From: Micropterix aruncella
Lineage: Eukaryota; Arthropoda; Insecta; Lepidoptera; Micropterigidae
Length of the DNA stretch: 64,000 nt
Reading direction: 5' to 3'
Assembly: GCA_944548615.1 (NCBI GenBank)
Contig: OX155980.1
Span: 39,190,475-39,254,474, forward strand
A program made the translations under genes and the position numbers. The notes under the pieces were generated by a model, which was given only the letters and a program-made list of their open reading frames with translations, searched no databases and was not told the origin of the DNA. Positions 35,526 through 53,860 of this stretch are shown here, piece by piece. Position 1 is the stretch's first letter. Every line of letters starts with the position of its first letter.

Positions 35526-36331
35526 CGTTTTATTTCAATTTCAATTTCAATTTCAATTTCAATTTCAATTTCAATTTTCAATTTTATTTCCAAAAAAAAA
35601 TCTTAACAGATTGTAGAAACTTAATATTTAGGTACATTTAAATTACAGTATATTAGTCCGTTTTTACAATATTTAAATTTATCACCACGTATGTACGTGT
35701 AAGTTACTTTATTATTGCTTTTAGGGCATCAAAATCATTTTTAAGATTTATTTACTAAAACCACAAATTAAAATAATCGATACAAATAATCAAGAAATTA
35801 AAATCAGAAAAGGTCAGAATAATTAAAAAATGCTACTTAAAATTGTCAAAAAAATGGCCAAAAAATTTGAAAAATTATTTAAAATTACCAACTCATCGAT
35901 CGAGTAAAAAGCTTTGTCTAATAAGAATTCTTTAAGTAACTTTTTGAATAAGCTTTCCACTTGAATTGTTTTTAAACTTTCCGGTAGCCTGTTAAAGTAA
36001 TATGGCCCGGAGTATTTTGTGTCTTGCCTTGCTGTGTTTAGTTTAATACATGGTGTAAAAATGTTTAATTTATTTCTCGTATTTTTAGTATGTGTATCTG
36101 AAAACTTTTTATAATGTGTTTCTTTATTCCTAAAAATCTCAGTCAGTAACTTAAAGAGATAGAGTGAGGTTAAGGTGAGGATTCTTAGCCATTTAAAAAT
36201 GGGTCGATACGACTCTTCCCTTTTCACCTTTGCAATTATTCGCACTGCTCTCTTTTGGAGTATAAATATGGGTTCCTTATTACGGGCACATTCAAATTTG
36301 GTTGGTGCCGCGCCCGTTGTTTCCATGAATA
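35526..36331 (-). pseudogene. LINE reverse transcriptase C-terminal fragment with 3' tail
   Basis: A minus-strand frame ending at 35823 encodes ILQKRAVRIIAKVKREESYR, LRILTLTSLYLFKLL, DTHTKNTRNK, FNRLPESLK and KEFLLDKAFYSIDE. This is the typical C-terminal region of Jockey/CR1-type non-LTR retrotransposon polymerases (QKRA.R.I, L.ILTL..LYIFE, NTR, YN.LP, AFYSVDE). The RT core is absent, so the insertion is 5'-truncated. Downstream are about 240 bp of 3' untranslated sequence and then a hexanucleotide tail. The frame stays open upstream to 36500 through a poly-G repeat, but that part is not LINE-like. Confidence 0.82.
35530..35582. repeat. Hexanucleotide (TTTCAA)n microsatellite, tail of the LINE
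   Basis: About seven to eight TTTCAA units stand at the 3' end of the LINE fragment on the minus strand (ATTGAA there). CR1-type elements commonly end in such short tandem repeats rather than poly(A). Confidence 0.85.
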
Positions 36332-36372
36332 CCCCCCCCCCCCCCTGACACTGAAGTCTGGATACGTGCCTG

Positions 36373-37199
36373 TGTGGTGGTACGTAAAATATTAAATTAT
36401 CTGTAAAATACGGTTTTCCCAAGTCATTGTGGATAATTTTGTGTAGCAGTACGGCCGTTCTCAAATGGAGCAATATTGAAGTGATTCTTTCTGACCTCAT
36501 ACGTTTCCAGTCATATGCATTTACGGTAGTTGAGTTGTCTCATAAAACATTCTTGGACGCTTTTTAATCTCTCCTTGTGCACGTGGTTTCGCAGATTTCA
36601 TATCGAAGGTGCAAAGTCTAGCACGCCCGAATATTTTATCTATTTTATAATTTCCTTACATAAGTTTACAATATGTTAATCTTTAATTATTATTAAATGA
36701 ATGGTACTTATTACATCACGCGTTTAACTGATAAGCGAATCGCTAGCACTAACTTTTTATGAATATTGTTAGGTCAACAGTAACAATCCGAGTTAATTTT
36801 AGCCTAATGTTTAGTCTGACCTGTAGTCTTAATTGTAACAAAGTAACGATAATATCCCAGGTGTTATCGATCGTTGATAGCACATTTTGCTACTATAAAT
36901 GATGACATAAAGCTATTCGATTTCTTGTGTTATAATTTAAACGTCATTTTATTTCTATTTTACTAAGTTATATTCCCTCTAGCCTATTTTGTAACCGGCT
37001 CGTGCCATTTAGAACAAAGATCGATTTCTTTCGGATTCATTATAAGAAATCGGCAGTATCTATCCCCAAAACTATCCTGGTAAGGATTTTGAACGTGATG
37101 TCCCTATGGGGGAGGAGGTTGGCCTGATTGAAGTCGCAAATCTAGATTTTCATCGGAGGCAATATTGTCTTGAAAATTTTTTGCTCGATTATTTGAACA
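36373..37199. other. Non-coding stretch, no gene recognised
   Basis: No repeat or gene recognised other than the open frame running out of the LINE fragment, which I judge spurious beyond 36331. Confidence 0.4.
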
Positions 37200-37555
37200 T
37201 TTACAATCGAATATTACTGAAGCTATGAGATATTCCAACCAATGTGATTTCGGCCCAACAATGCATCTAATCTGTGTATCAAATTTCAAGTATTAATCCA
37301 ATATTTCGATACCTAAATATTACTAGTGCGCCCCCCTGGTGAATCGATTTCAACCGCAACCATTTTAAGTCTTGCCATGGCCAATTGATGCCTGTATGCC
37401 AAATTTCAGCTCAGTCGGATTAGGAGTTTAAGCGCTATCGTGAAGGAATACACGCATACAGACAGGCACACAGGCAGATTTTTATCTGGAAATGGACTTA
37501 ATTGGAAGGGGGGATCGAAACAGATATTTCCGTTTTCGTCTCGCAAAAAAAATGC
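37200..37555 (-). repeat. Dispersed repeat family R, copy 3
   Basis: Inverted relative to 23800-24145. It retains the full set of landmarks, including AGCTCAGTCGGATTAGG and the ACAGACAGGCACAC run. It ends 70 bp before M copy 4. Confidence 0.75.
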
Positions 37556-37623
37556 GCGTTCACAATATATTTTCTTTTATTCTGGAACTAATCAGAACTA
37601 CATAAAATGCAATAAAAAAAAAA

Positions 37624-38213
37624 TACGTGTGGCACTCGGGGACTGCCACGGTAAAGCTATTGCATAGCATTTTTAACAACTTATGCAATTATAATTATTA
37701 ATTAATTTTATTTTTTCTGATATCAGATAACTGCGCTCTATCGGAAAACGTTGAAATTATTCCGAATCATTTGCGGCTGCGGAAGCAAATGATTCGGAAT
37801 AATTTAAACGTCTTTCGATAGAGCGCCGCGCACGAATTTTTTATTCAATAAAGCAAAAAAACCGAATTTTTCGAAAAAAATCGTAGATAAAAAGATAGAT
37901 AATTAAATTATCTTTAAAATGGTGCAGGTTTCATAATAATACGCCAGATAGTATTTGCGTAGTAGTCGTTTTTGTGTTCGGTTAGACCTAATTTCACAAA
38001 TTAATTACACTATGTAATATAAACAAAATCTAAAATATTCAAAGCTAAGAATATTAGGAAAATGTTCTTGTTTAACATATATTTTTTTCGAATCGTAAGC
38101 AGTACTCGTTTAGACGTAATTATCAGTTTAAAATCATTAATTTTCGTTAAGAAATTTCTTCATTCGGTCGCCGCCCTGGCCTAGGCCCGCGATAAAAGCT
38201 ATGCAATAGCTTA
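37624..38213 (+). mobile_element. M family element, copy 4 (full length)
   Basis: At 590 bp it begins TACGTGTGGCACTCG and ends GCTATGCAATAGCTTA, with subterminal inverted repeats AAGCTATTGCATAGC. The complete palindrome at 37733-37826 begins GCGCTCTATCGG and ends with its complement, with GCGGCTGCGG at the centre. It is nearly identical to copy 1 outside the deletion. It is non-coding. Confidence 0.9.
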
Positions 38214-38850
38214 AAACTTATTCAAAGTAACAGAAATCCACTAATGTGATTTCGTATATTAAGTATACAAAATGAACGCAATATGATATTTTATATTTTT
38301 TCCGCTTAAAAGAATGGGGGGAGTCGTTATGGAAAGTGAGGTGAGAGGAAGAGACAAAATAGATAAACAAATATTATGTATGTATATAAATATATTTATA
38401 TTTAATTTTAGGTATGATATGTAGGTATTATTATAAATATACTTGAGATAAATTATGTCCATGAACCAAATTAAATGAAATATAGTACAAATGTTTTGTG
38501 ATCATCTAGATAGACTCTAGAATTTTTTAAATTGATTTCCTATAATAGGTTTTTGATGATTGTAATACGTCCACACTTAAAATGTCTGTGTTATATCTAT
38601 GACACGCTCTGTATAGAAATACATTTTGAGATGCGTTGGTTTTCACTAACCGCTGTTAAATCGCTTTTGCTGACAACTTGGCTCTCTGTGATGCTAGACT
38701 GCCTAATCACTAAATTAATGAAAAGAATCGATATTATTATGCTTTTTAAAACAATCAATGAATATTCTTTAAGGCAGATTTTAAATCCGGATGTATGGTC
38801 TAATTTATGACTACTTCAGTCAATCATGTCATTGATAACGCACCATGGAT
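38214..38850. other. Non-coding stretch; unassigned 92-codon frame
   Basis: A frame at 38532-38810 (+) encodes a hydrophobic peptide with no family signature. I regard it as chance. Confidence 0.35.
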
Positions 38851-39506
38851 TGGGGAGAGATTGATCAATTGGAATATTTCAATTAAAATAACAATTTGAG
38901 AGACCCAAGAATATTCAGTTCTGAAAATGCCAAATCTTACATCTATACATAATAAATAAATAGAGACAAAAGATACTTTTATTGAATTTTTAATAGTATG
39001 AATTTTTAATAGTATGAATTTTTAATAGTATAATAGAATTTTTAACAGCGTTTTCCGTCCTAAACACGATTTGGTATGTGAATGTTCGTATCGATTTTAT
39101 AGCTTAAATAAGCAGTAGGTACTTTAGCCTCTGGTTAGACTAATATCACCCCTTGTTTTTTATGTTAAATTATTTAACTATCACAATTGAAAAGTATTTT
39201 CCTTGCTACATTATATAAACGATATCCAACGGCAAAATATTACTGAGTGTATTATTCGTAGCTAGTTTTGAATGGTACATTCAGAATCATTAGAAGTTTT
39301 TATGGTTTTTGGGGTGAGATTTATCGTGGTGGTGAGTTTGATCAGAGGCCACAGATCCGCACGATAGTAATATAAAAATGTGTTTTTTTTGCAAAATATT
39401 AATTTATTTGATAAATTAATAATGTAAGTACAGCTATTCTGTGAATATATTTGTACAGCACAGTAATATTCTGTGAATAAAATCTTGACTGATCAATCTC
39501 TCCCCA
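38851..39506. mobile_element. Possible 656-bp element with 17-bp perfect inverted ends
   Basis: TGGGGAGAGATTGATCA at 38851-38867 is matched exactly in reverse complement at 39490-39506. A perfect 17-base inverted pair at this distance is unlikely by chance. No matching target duplication is evident and no transposase is encoded. Confidence 0.5.
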
Positions 39507-39685
39507 TGACAAATTAAATAGAAAATCTCAATACATTTTAAAAGACAAACATAAAAAACTGTTAATAAAAATCATAATGTAACCTTAATAATATTGACAT
39601 ACTTTGAATTCCTAGTTTTTAGTTTTTGTGGAAATCGTGGAAACAATATGTGACAAGAATGTTTTTATAAAAAACATTTGGTATT

Positions 39686-39812
39686 TTTTTTAAATAATAC
39701 TAGTTACTAATAATACTTTTTACTATTTTTTAAATAATACTAGTTACTAATAATACTTTTTACTTTTTAAATAATAGTAGTTACTAAATAATACTAGTTA
39801 AATAATACTAAA
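39686..39812. repeat. Short AT-rich tandem repeat
   Basis: A segment of TTTTTAAATAATACTAGTTA followed by CTAATAATAC recurs about three times with a period near 46 bp, decaying to the right. Confidence 0.7.
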
Positions 39813-40494
39813 AAAATGATAGAGGTAATGTAGGACACTATTCAGTATAGCCTCTAAGTTAAAATAAGGTTTGCTTTCTGCCAGTGGTTAGAAATATTAA
39901 TAAAAAGGAAAAAAATAATCGAGTGATGAATCTCAACCCGCGAAATCAGTCTCACTCCATGTTACGGTAATTTAGACCATAATGAAAATAACAAAAGTTT
40001 TATAGGTAAATGCAAACGAAATAAAATTTTATAAATACCAAAAAAAAGCTAAAACAATACCACCAAACAGCTGTTATATCTTCTTACTGGTCTACAATAT
40101 ACTTTACAAAATACAGCGCAAGATTGGGCTATAGCCTTGGAAATGGCTTATATGGCATTTATGTAAATATTCGTTAGCTGTGTAGTTATTACCATTGTTG
40201 CTGTTGCCTTTGCGGTTTTCATATTTGGAAAATTTTATAATCATCAAATATTACAAATTACATACTCTTTAAAAAGCGATGTTATAAGACAAACAGAGAC
40301 ATCCGCTATCTACAAAAATATGTGACGAGGCGATGAGAATTTATTTTCCACACAAGAAATGAAATAAAGGTCTTATGCGATTCGGACTACTTTCCGAAAT
40401 ATTTTTGGCGTGAATAAGTGTACATTTGTACATTTTTGGCGTGTACATTTTGTGTACATTTTTGGCGTGAATAAGTGTACATAAGTGTACATAC

Positions 40495-40800
<306 letters not shown>

Positions 40801-43800
40801 AAAATTTTATTTTATGATTTTCTTTTAGGTAGCATAAACTTAAATTTTTTACACCTTAGATTCTGTATATTGTTAATAAAATTTTATTTTTAGATATCAA
40901 AAGTGTATAGGGAAAATTCTGATGTAGTATCTTTATTTAAATTTAATTTTTCTGATAAATATAGCTGTAGTCAGCATGAGGAGCTTTTCTACTCCAGAAC
41001 AAATTTTCTTAAATATAGTGGTTACTTAAAAGCGCATCTTTTCTTAATCCTATACGTAATTATATAGATTTATTAATATGTCGTTCTGGGTAATGCCATG
41101 TTTCTATTAAGTCTTTCGATTATTATAATGGGGATCACTTTAATTTAGTAAATTTATTGTGTTTATTTATGAACTACTTAATTATAGTACATAGGGATTT
41201 GGTTTTACTATCAGGGTTATGCAACAAGCGTAACAAATCATAATTAATATCTACACTTTAAATAAAACCCACAACGAGTTGTGTCACGCTTGTAGTGAAG
41301 ATCGGTCCCATGTCGCCCAATTAAATAAAAACATTTTAAACATATACAAGTTTAAAAAAGAAAACACATTCAAAAGAAGAAAAAATTTGTAAAAAAAAGA
41401 AGCGGAAATAAAAAAAAACATTGAATTAGTTAAAAATATATATACAAATAAAATGTATAAATATATATTTATAATAAAATAAAATGTTGAAATAAATAGA
41501 TAATTAAATACGCTTAACCTTCGGTTAATAATAAGCTATATAGTCATAACTTAAATTATAAATAAAATTTGTAATATTTGTAAAAAAAATAAAAAGTATA
41601 AGTATAAGTATAATACTAGTAATAGTAAAGTTTCTAAAAAAATAAAATAGTCACAGTGAAAAAAATAAAATAGCCCGTGTTTTTATGTATTTCTCCACCC
41701 CTGGTTAGGCTCCTACGAATAATTCATTAGACCGAGAATAATATTCTGTTGCATAATATTATTTGTGAGTTTGATTGTAACGTCCAAACGCGTCATTGTG
41801 CTGACCCCGACATTGCTGTCGCCAACGTAGTAATTTACTAGTACAATCGTTTTTACTAAGTATCAGTCGGTAATAGATAGATACGGAAAAGGAACCACAC
41901 TAACGCTACTACACATCATTAATAGACAATTAAATAAAAGACGACATTTAAAGTTTTTTTTAAGGTCAGACTAAAAACGCGGGAAGGGTCCGTACCGTGT
42001 AAACCAAAATATCTTCATTTCGTAAGATAACAATTACAGATTGCAGGGACATATTTACAAAATATATTCCGTCCAAGTATATAGATATAAATAAATAAAT
42101 ATATAAAGTACATTATGATTAAAGTTTTATTTTGTTAAACTCATAAATACTATGACAATTATGTGGTATGAGTGAGTAAGGGTAAAAGTTCAAAAATTCT
42201 TTTCTTGGCTCTCATTCTCAACAATTTGAAATATTTATTTCCGCAACCTCGAAATTGAAAAACGTTTTTAAGATTTCTAAAAAATGTGGATTTTTAATAA
42301 AAATAAGAAAAATGACTTTTTTACCCTTTTTATTTATTTTTTTATAACTTTTTTGCTAAATATTTTTTTTATACAATAGGTACATTGCTATTTTTAAAAA
42401 AATATATTCGAAACTAAACTACTTTCATTCAACTAAACTATTCATTACCTTATTAACGTATAATTTTCGGCAGGGATAAGTTATTTAAAATTTTTTAATC
42501 TTTAAGAATAAGGCATTTTTGCTCGTTTTATTGAGTTTTCTTCGCGTAAAACTCATAAGATGTAGAAGATTACTAAAAATACTTTAAACACGTGAAGCTT
42601 TAGATGTTTATTAAACTATTCATAAAACATTTCCAGTTGAAACATTTATAATTATACCTTCTATGTTGATTATACGATGTATTGGTTTGGCTCGGCCGCA
42701 TGTACCCCCCCCCCCCCCCCGTAAGTAATTACATGTAATCACCGCATTCTATTGGTAGATATCGTTTAGTAATCACAGCGTTGTCTGTATTCATTGAAAC
42801 AGTGTAAATCATTATTAATGTCCCTTACGTTTTTTGGAAACATTTTTAACGTTTTCCTCTGGGTCCGACCTTCGAATGTTATTACGACGATGACTAGACG
42901 AAATTAAAGATACTCCGTTAGAGAACTACAAATTTTATGTAATTTTAAATATAATATACAAATACATCGTGTGATGAACCGGACGTAATTATTATTGTGC
43001 AATGGATTCTTTGTTAACCTTCCTAATTGTATACATGACTACCTATCATGGCTACTGTATCACATTATTACTTTGATAATTATGGCTACAGATATTATTC
43101 TCTTTCTTCAATCAGTAATTTTTATTATTACTTTTTCTAATTATCAATGATAATCATACCGATTATAAATTACTTAAACGAATTTATATTGTCACAACTA
43201 TCACGATAGTTAATTTCCCATAATGAATTACATTACTTCGAATGTACGACACAATGACGCATCTAAGTGTACGAATGCCTACCTAATGGAGTAGAATAAA
43301 ATTGTATTGTATTGTATAGCTGAAACAGGTATAAATTATAATAATGGCTAGGAAATGAATTCTCTGAATTTTAACTCTGCCTTAATATGTCAGAATCTGA
43401 ACAACCAGATAGAAACCATAAAGTAGTGTTCTATGTGTGTGATAGATCGTCTGCATGAGAAAATTAGAAACTTAAAAAATCAAGCTTCACCAAATATGTA
43501 TCTAAAATTTATGGGCTATTAAAAAAAATGTGCTAGTTAATCTTTTTTGCATGAAAACGTCTTTCGTGGACAATTTTTAGGACAACTTTGACTAATGACA
43601 ACTGTTTTTCTGCTTAGCTTACATTTTGGAATACCGTAAGATCTTCACGACGTCCCAAAAATCGCTTGTGTAACCCTTTCCGTTGGGGAGTTATGGCTGA
43701 TTCCTTGGTCACGTGAGGTGAATTTTGAAACCTCTATCCGGCTGCATAATTACGTAATGACAATAGTCACAGATGGATGACGTCATCACACAAACAAGCA

Positions 43801-44268
43801 AGTTGAATACACTTAGCAACGGACAATGGTATATTTTTAAAATATACACGCCACTTCGCGCCGTAATTCTTGGACCACGAGATATATTAGAATATTTGCG
43901 AACAACCAAAGGCGGTTCATCGCAACTCTGGCGGGACCTAAAATTGGTAGCCTTGTTAAAGACGTATCTACGTAAAAACAGAGATATACGCATATTTCTA
44001 GGTGGTGCGTTTTGAGTAACTGCAAAAAGTTACGATGCAACCTGGTTAATTTATTTGTCAAGGGACTTGACACCCTAGCCCCGGAAGAAGCAGCGACTAG
44101 ATATGGAGAGAGTGGTTTTAACACATGAATATACCTTGCTTTGCACAGACTCCCGGAAATGCAACCAAACTGACAGAGTTATGGCGGCGTGTTCGTGTTT
44201 CGCTGCACTTTCTGCCGCTTGACCGGTTCTGATTTGCAATCATTGCATAATGTAAAACACTCTGTTAA
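40801..44268. other. Non-coding stretch; C-run at 42706-42720; unassigned frames near 43.7-44.1 kb
   Basis: The first 2.8 kb are very AT-rich. A C-run begins near 42706. Around 43640-44120 composition is more balanced, with open frames of 80-95 codons on both strands that overlap and show no known domain. No function can be assigned. Confidence 0.4.
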
Positions 44269-44509
44269 CCCCTCAAATGGATGGCGATTAGCTCGGGTTG
44301 CCTACGGCAAAATGTATATAAATTTATATTTACATTTACATTTACATTTACATAGAGCGGGGTTTACTATAGAGCTATAGCATTACTATAGAGCGGATTA
44401 CTATAAAGCGGCGCACATTTACATTTATATTTACATTTATATAAATTTATATACATTTTGTATACATTTTGCCAAGGCATCCCTTAAGGGACGCCTCACA
44501 TTTGAGGGG
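44269..44509. mobile_element. 241-bp piggyBac-type MITE, copy 2
   Basis: Flanked by TTAA at 44265-44268 and 44510-44513, with CCCCTCAAATG inverted ends. It is the same length as the copy at 12191 and differs only at the twelfth base (G instead of A). Non-coding. Confidence 0.93.
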
Positions 44510-44513
44510 TTAA

Positions 44514-45914
44514 TAACACTCTATACTGGAATCATCGTAATCATTAAAAAAATAAGTTAACTGAGGTGAGCTAACTTTTGACATTCACGATCGAATGCAT
44601 AGGTTCATGATATACTGCTCTTTGAAATAAATAGCGGGAATCGTTCAATAAATCAGAAAATATTAACCTATTTTTTACCATTTAAAATAACCCCCATTTG
44701 GTGCGATATAATTAAACTAACTAATAATACAGCCATCAAAACACTTCTTATAGGCATTTTCTGAAAAGGCTTAGATCGCTCTGTAAAGACATTCATTGAG
44801 TTTTCGATTAAATAAACGTGAATGTCAATTTGTCGGATTACGTCGGTAGGGCATAGATATGGCGTGGTATTATTGGCATCGGTATGGCGGTATCGGTACG
44901 GTACAATTTGTTACGGTACGGTATAAAGTCAAAAATTATGACTGTTTGCCTCTCTGTAGCTCAGGGAGGAATATGGAGTGGGCAATCGTCCGATTATAGT
45001 CAAAGAAGTAGTCAACATAAAATTTTTTTTTGAGCAAATTTGATTTGCTTTTTTCGGATTTGGCTTACTATTGAATCGCATTTCGAGGCTCGTGGCTGCT
45101 TTGAGTCAAAATCATAAGCCCTTGTTTTTTCACACGAAATCTAGAATCCGAATTGCCACCATCGAGGAAGTCTTCAGCGACATATTTGCGGTAACCGTTT
45201 TAAGAAAATCGCTGAGCACACTTAAGGTCGTAACAAAATGATCGACAGATTCCGCCAAAATCTACACGACAAATAAATGCAGACCTACCAAATTATGGCA
45301 TTGTTTGGTAAAAGCTTGAATGTGGACTTTTAAAATATGATCAATTCACATTATTTATCTGACAATATGTACAGGCAGAGAATATTCCAGCGTGCAATAA
45401 TCTCTGTAATTTTAAGAGATTAGTTATTTCATTTAACCCTGACTCACATTTATTTATTAAGTATGAGTAGATAAGCCCTATGTTCTGTTCTATATTTTTC
45501 CTTTTTAAAGTTTATTTAACCGTGTCAGAAAGATTTTCTGTTAATTTTCGGATTCAATCCAAAAATTAACAGCGCATAGGTAACATAACAGCAAAATAAA
45601 AAATAAAAAAATTACAATATTTTACAAAATATTGAATTTAAAAATCAATTTACAAACCCTTTCATCACACAATATACAAAGTACTCCGAAGACAGTATAA
45701 CAATAAATTATTCAAATTTGTCTCGGTATAAAGCGAAAAACACTAAAATATTCATTTTTTACAGATTTCCCAGCCTCTGGCGGCTGACAATTAATTTCAA
45801 ATCGAGAAAATTAAGAAAAGGAAACGAAATACTCTTCCAGACCCCAGTAATCTCGCTCGCTGGAGCTATTCAGATGATATAGTTCATACCATCTCTGTAG
45901 CAATACCTCTTGCA
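44514..45914. other. Non-coding stretch up to the gap
   Basis: GGTACGGT/GGTATCGGT micro-repeats lie at 44873-44932. No gene is recognised. Confidence 0.4.
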
Positions 45915-46114
45915 NNNNNNNNNNNNNNNNNNNNNNNNNNNNNNNNNNNNNNNNNNNNNNNNNNNNNNNNNNNNNNNNNNNNNNNNNNNNNNNNNNNNNN
46001 NNNNNNNNNNNNNNNNNNNNNNNNNNNNNNNNNNNNNNNNNNNNNNNNNNNNNNNNNNNNNNNNNNNNNNNNNNNNNNNNNNNNNNNNNNNNNNNNNNNN
46101 NNNNNNNNNNNNNN
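45915..46114. other. Assembly gap (200 N)
   Basis: Exactly 200 N. The round number suggests a placeholder, not a measured distance. Any frame across it is meaningless. Confidence 0.99.
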
Positions 46115-46196
46115 GTAATTAGGTGTTTTTTACATTAGAGTTACAAAAAAATACTCGGTTATTAGTTTCTTGTTAGTTACCATTATCTTTTTTCAG

Positions 46197-46471
46197 TTCC
46201 CCAATCGATGGATTGGCAGGGGCGGCCCGATACCCTGGCCAACGCGGATTCCTGACTTAACACCCATGGACTTGTCTGGGTTCACATGAAGTCGTTGGTC
46301 TACCGTGATGGGTTTCCTGTCCCCACCGTGAATGAGCTAAGAAAACGCATAATAAATGCAGCTCAACACATAAGAAACACTTTGACTACTAAGGTAGTCA
46401 AAAGTGAGCTGCGTAAAATAATGCGTGTATGTTTGCGAAATAGAGGTGGTCATTTTGAAAATGAACTGTAG
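46197..46471 (+). pseudogene. IS630/mariner-type transposase C-terminal fragment
   Basis: Immediately after a splice-acceptor-like CTTTTTTCAG the frame reads FPNRWIGRGGPIPWP, then RIPDLTPMD, the block with the last catalytic Asp in an insect transposase family of the IS630/Tc1/mariner group. A 1-base deletion near 46274 moves the reading to the frame MKSLVYRDGFPVPTVNELRK, and the end is RGGHFENEL with a stop at 46469-46471. Order and spacing match the family's C-terminus, normally ...SPDLTPLDFFLWG..KSLVY...GGHFE. The upstream catalytic core would lie in or before the assembly gap. Because of the frameshift I call it a pseudogene. Confidence 0.82.
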
Positions 46472-48065
<1,594 letters not shown>

Positions 48066-48608
48066 GATAAGGTTTGTAAAGAAATCCATTTATAGGATGA
48101 TGTTTTTATTTAAAATAAAATTAGTAAAAGCTACTTAAAAAGTAGCGAAGGAAATCCCAGCTTGTATTGGTAAATGCTTATGTTTGAATGAGATATACTT
48201 ACGGATGTGCTAGTCTTTCGACGGTGCAATGTAAGTTTAAAGGTCCTTTTGCAGTCGACTAACGATCACTATTCATCCATATATCTCATAAATAGGGCTT
48301 ATCCTTATGCAACACAAAATGCCTTCAATTGAGACGAATTAAGCGAAAAAATAAAAAAATTAAACTATTGATCACTTCGGCAAAGCCGTTTTCTACATGA
48401 AAGTGACATTACGAAATAATTCAAATTTCGAATGCCTACCAACATTTAAAATATGATACCTACAATTGGCTGAGTTTGTTATCAACGAGCCATTAAATCG
48501 AAATAAAAATAAAAAACCTCCATATGCTCAATGAAATGAAAGAAGAAACTTCAATCTTAATTTCTGGCAGAGGAGTTTATAATAAAGATTGTATAATGTT
48601 ATCAAAAT
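48066..48608 (+). repeat. Repeat family 1, copy B (direct)
   Basis: Nearly identical to 47443-47984 over about 540 bp, with few substitutions and 1-2 base indels. It runs straight into the inverted copy. Confidence 0.93.
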
Positions 48609-49918
<1,310 letters not shown>

Positions 49919-50129
49919 GAAATATTTGATAGTTTTGTGTATATATTCTTTTTAGAATTGATCAATAAGATGATTATAAAGTAAATAATTATAAAAGCCA
50001 CTTACATCGTGACGAAGGATTCCCTTGATCGGATTCGGGAATGCTTTAGGTGTTAACGAGAATGATGAATGCCTCTCACTTGCGGAAAGAGGAGTAGGTT
50101 TAAGTTGGGCCCATTTTACAACTAGTAAC
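49919..50129 (+). repeat. Repeat family 2, copy B (direct, truncated)
   Basis: Repeats the first 210 bp of copy A almost exactly, then stops after ACAACTAGTAAC, where the inverted copy begins. Confidence 0.92.
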
Positions 50130-53354
<3,225 letters not shown>

Positions 53355-53860
53355 TATCGATTGTTATATAAGAACCGTTCGTGTCGCCAAAATGACCGTG
53401 TTTCTACGCAGGTAAGGGCTACACGGCTACACGGCTACGGCTCAATAGGACGGGCGATGACTCTATCCGGAAACACCCGGATTTTCGGAGTGGAATTACG
53501 CGTTGGTACGGTGGTAGTGGAGCCAAAAGAAGGAGCCGCGTCTTTGTAATGGAATGGCTCATGGGTTCGGTAGAGTGGTGGAGTCAAAGGAGAACCTGGT
53601 TCCTCGGAACTCGGAATGGAATGGCTAATCGGTGCGATATTTGTCGGGTTAAATTCGAAGCACGAGCCATTCACCCGTATCTACCCCTAAATAATGAACT
53701 GATAGCCTACAACTATGTTAATCTGTCTAAAATAGCAGCACTCAAAAATCCGACTGCTTATTACTATTATATTGCCGATACTGACGAGCTTGTAAGCAAA
53801 CATAACAGAAGTTGGCATTGAGATTTCGTTATAATATTAACTCAAGACGAAGGCAAATAA
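53355..53860. other. GC-richer block with overlapping short frames, unassigned
   Basis: Two consecutive plus-strand frames (53361-53549, 62 codons; 53549-53821, 90 codons) and an opposing frame lie in a block much less AT-rich than its surroundings. GGAATGGCT occurs twice near 53550 and 53620. The longer frame has CDICRVKF but no complete zinc finger. It could be decayed element DNA; I cannot name it. Confidence 0.3.

Noticed and set aside
35823..36500. A 225-codon intact gene
   Set aside because: Only the part below about 36331 resembles LINE polymerase; upstream it reads through a poly-G repeat, so the full frame is accidental.
43773..44124. Possible gene with 80-95 codon frames on both strands
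   Set aside because: Frames overlap in opposite directions and show no motif; coding status cannot be supported.
45910..46122. A 70-codon frame across the gap
   Set aside because: It consists of unknown bases.
53361..53821. Two adjacent frames as a possible two-exon gene
   Set aside because: No splice signals that join them sensibly, no domain beyond a lone Cys pair, and opposing open frames.
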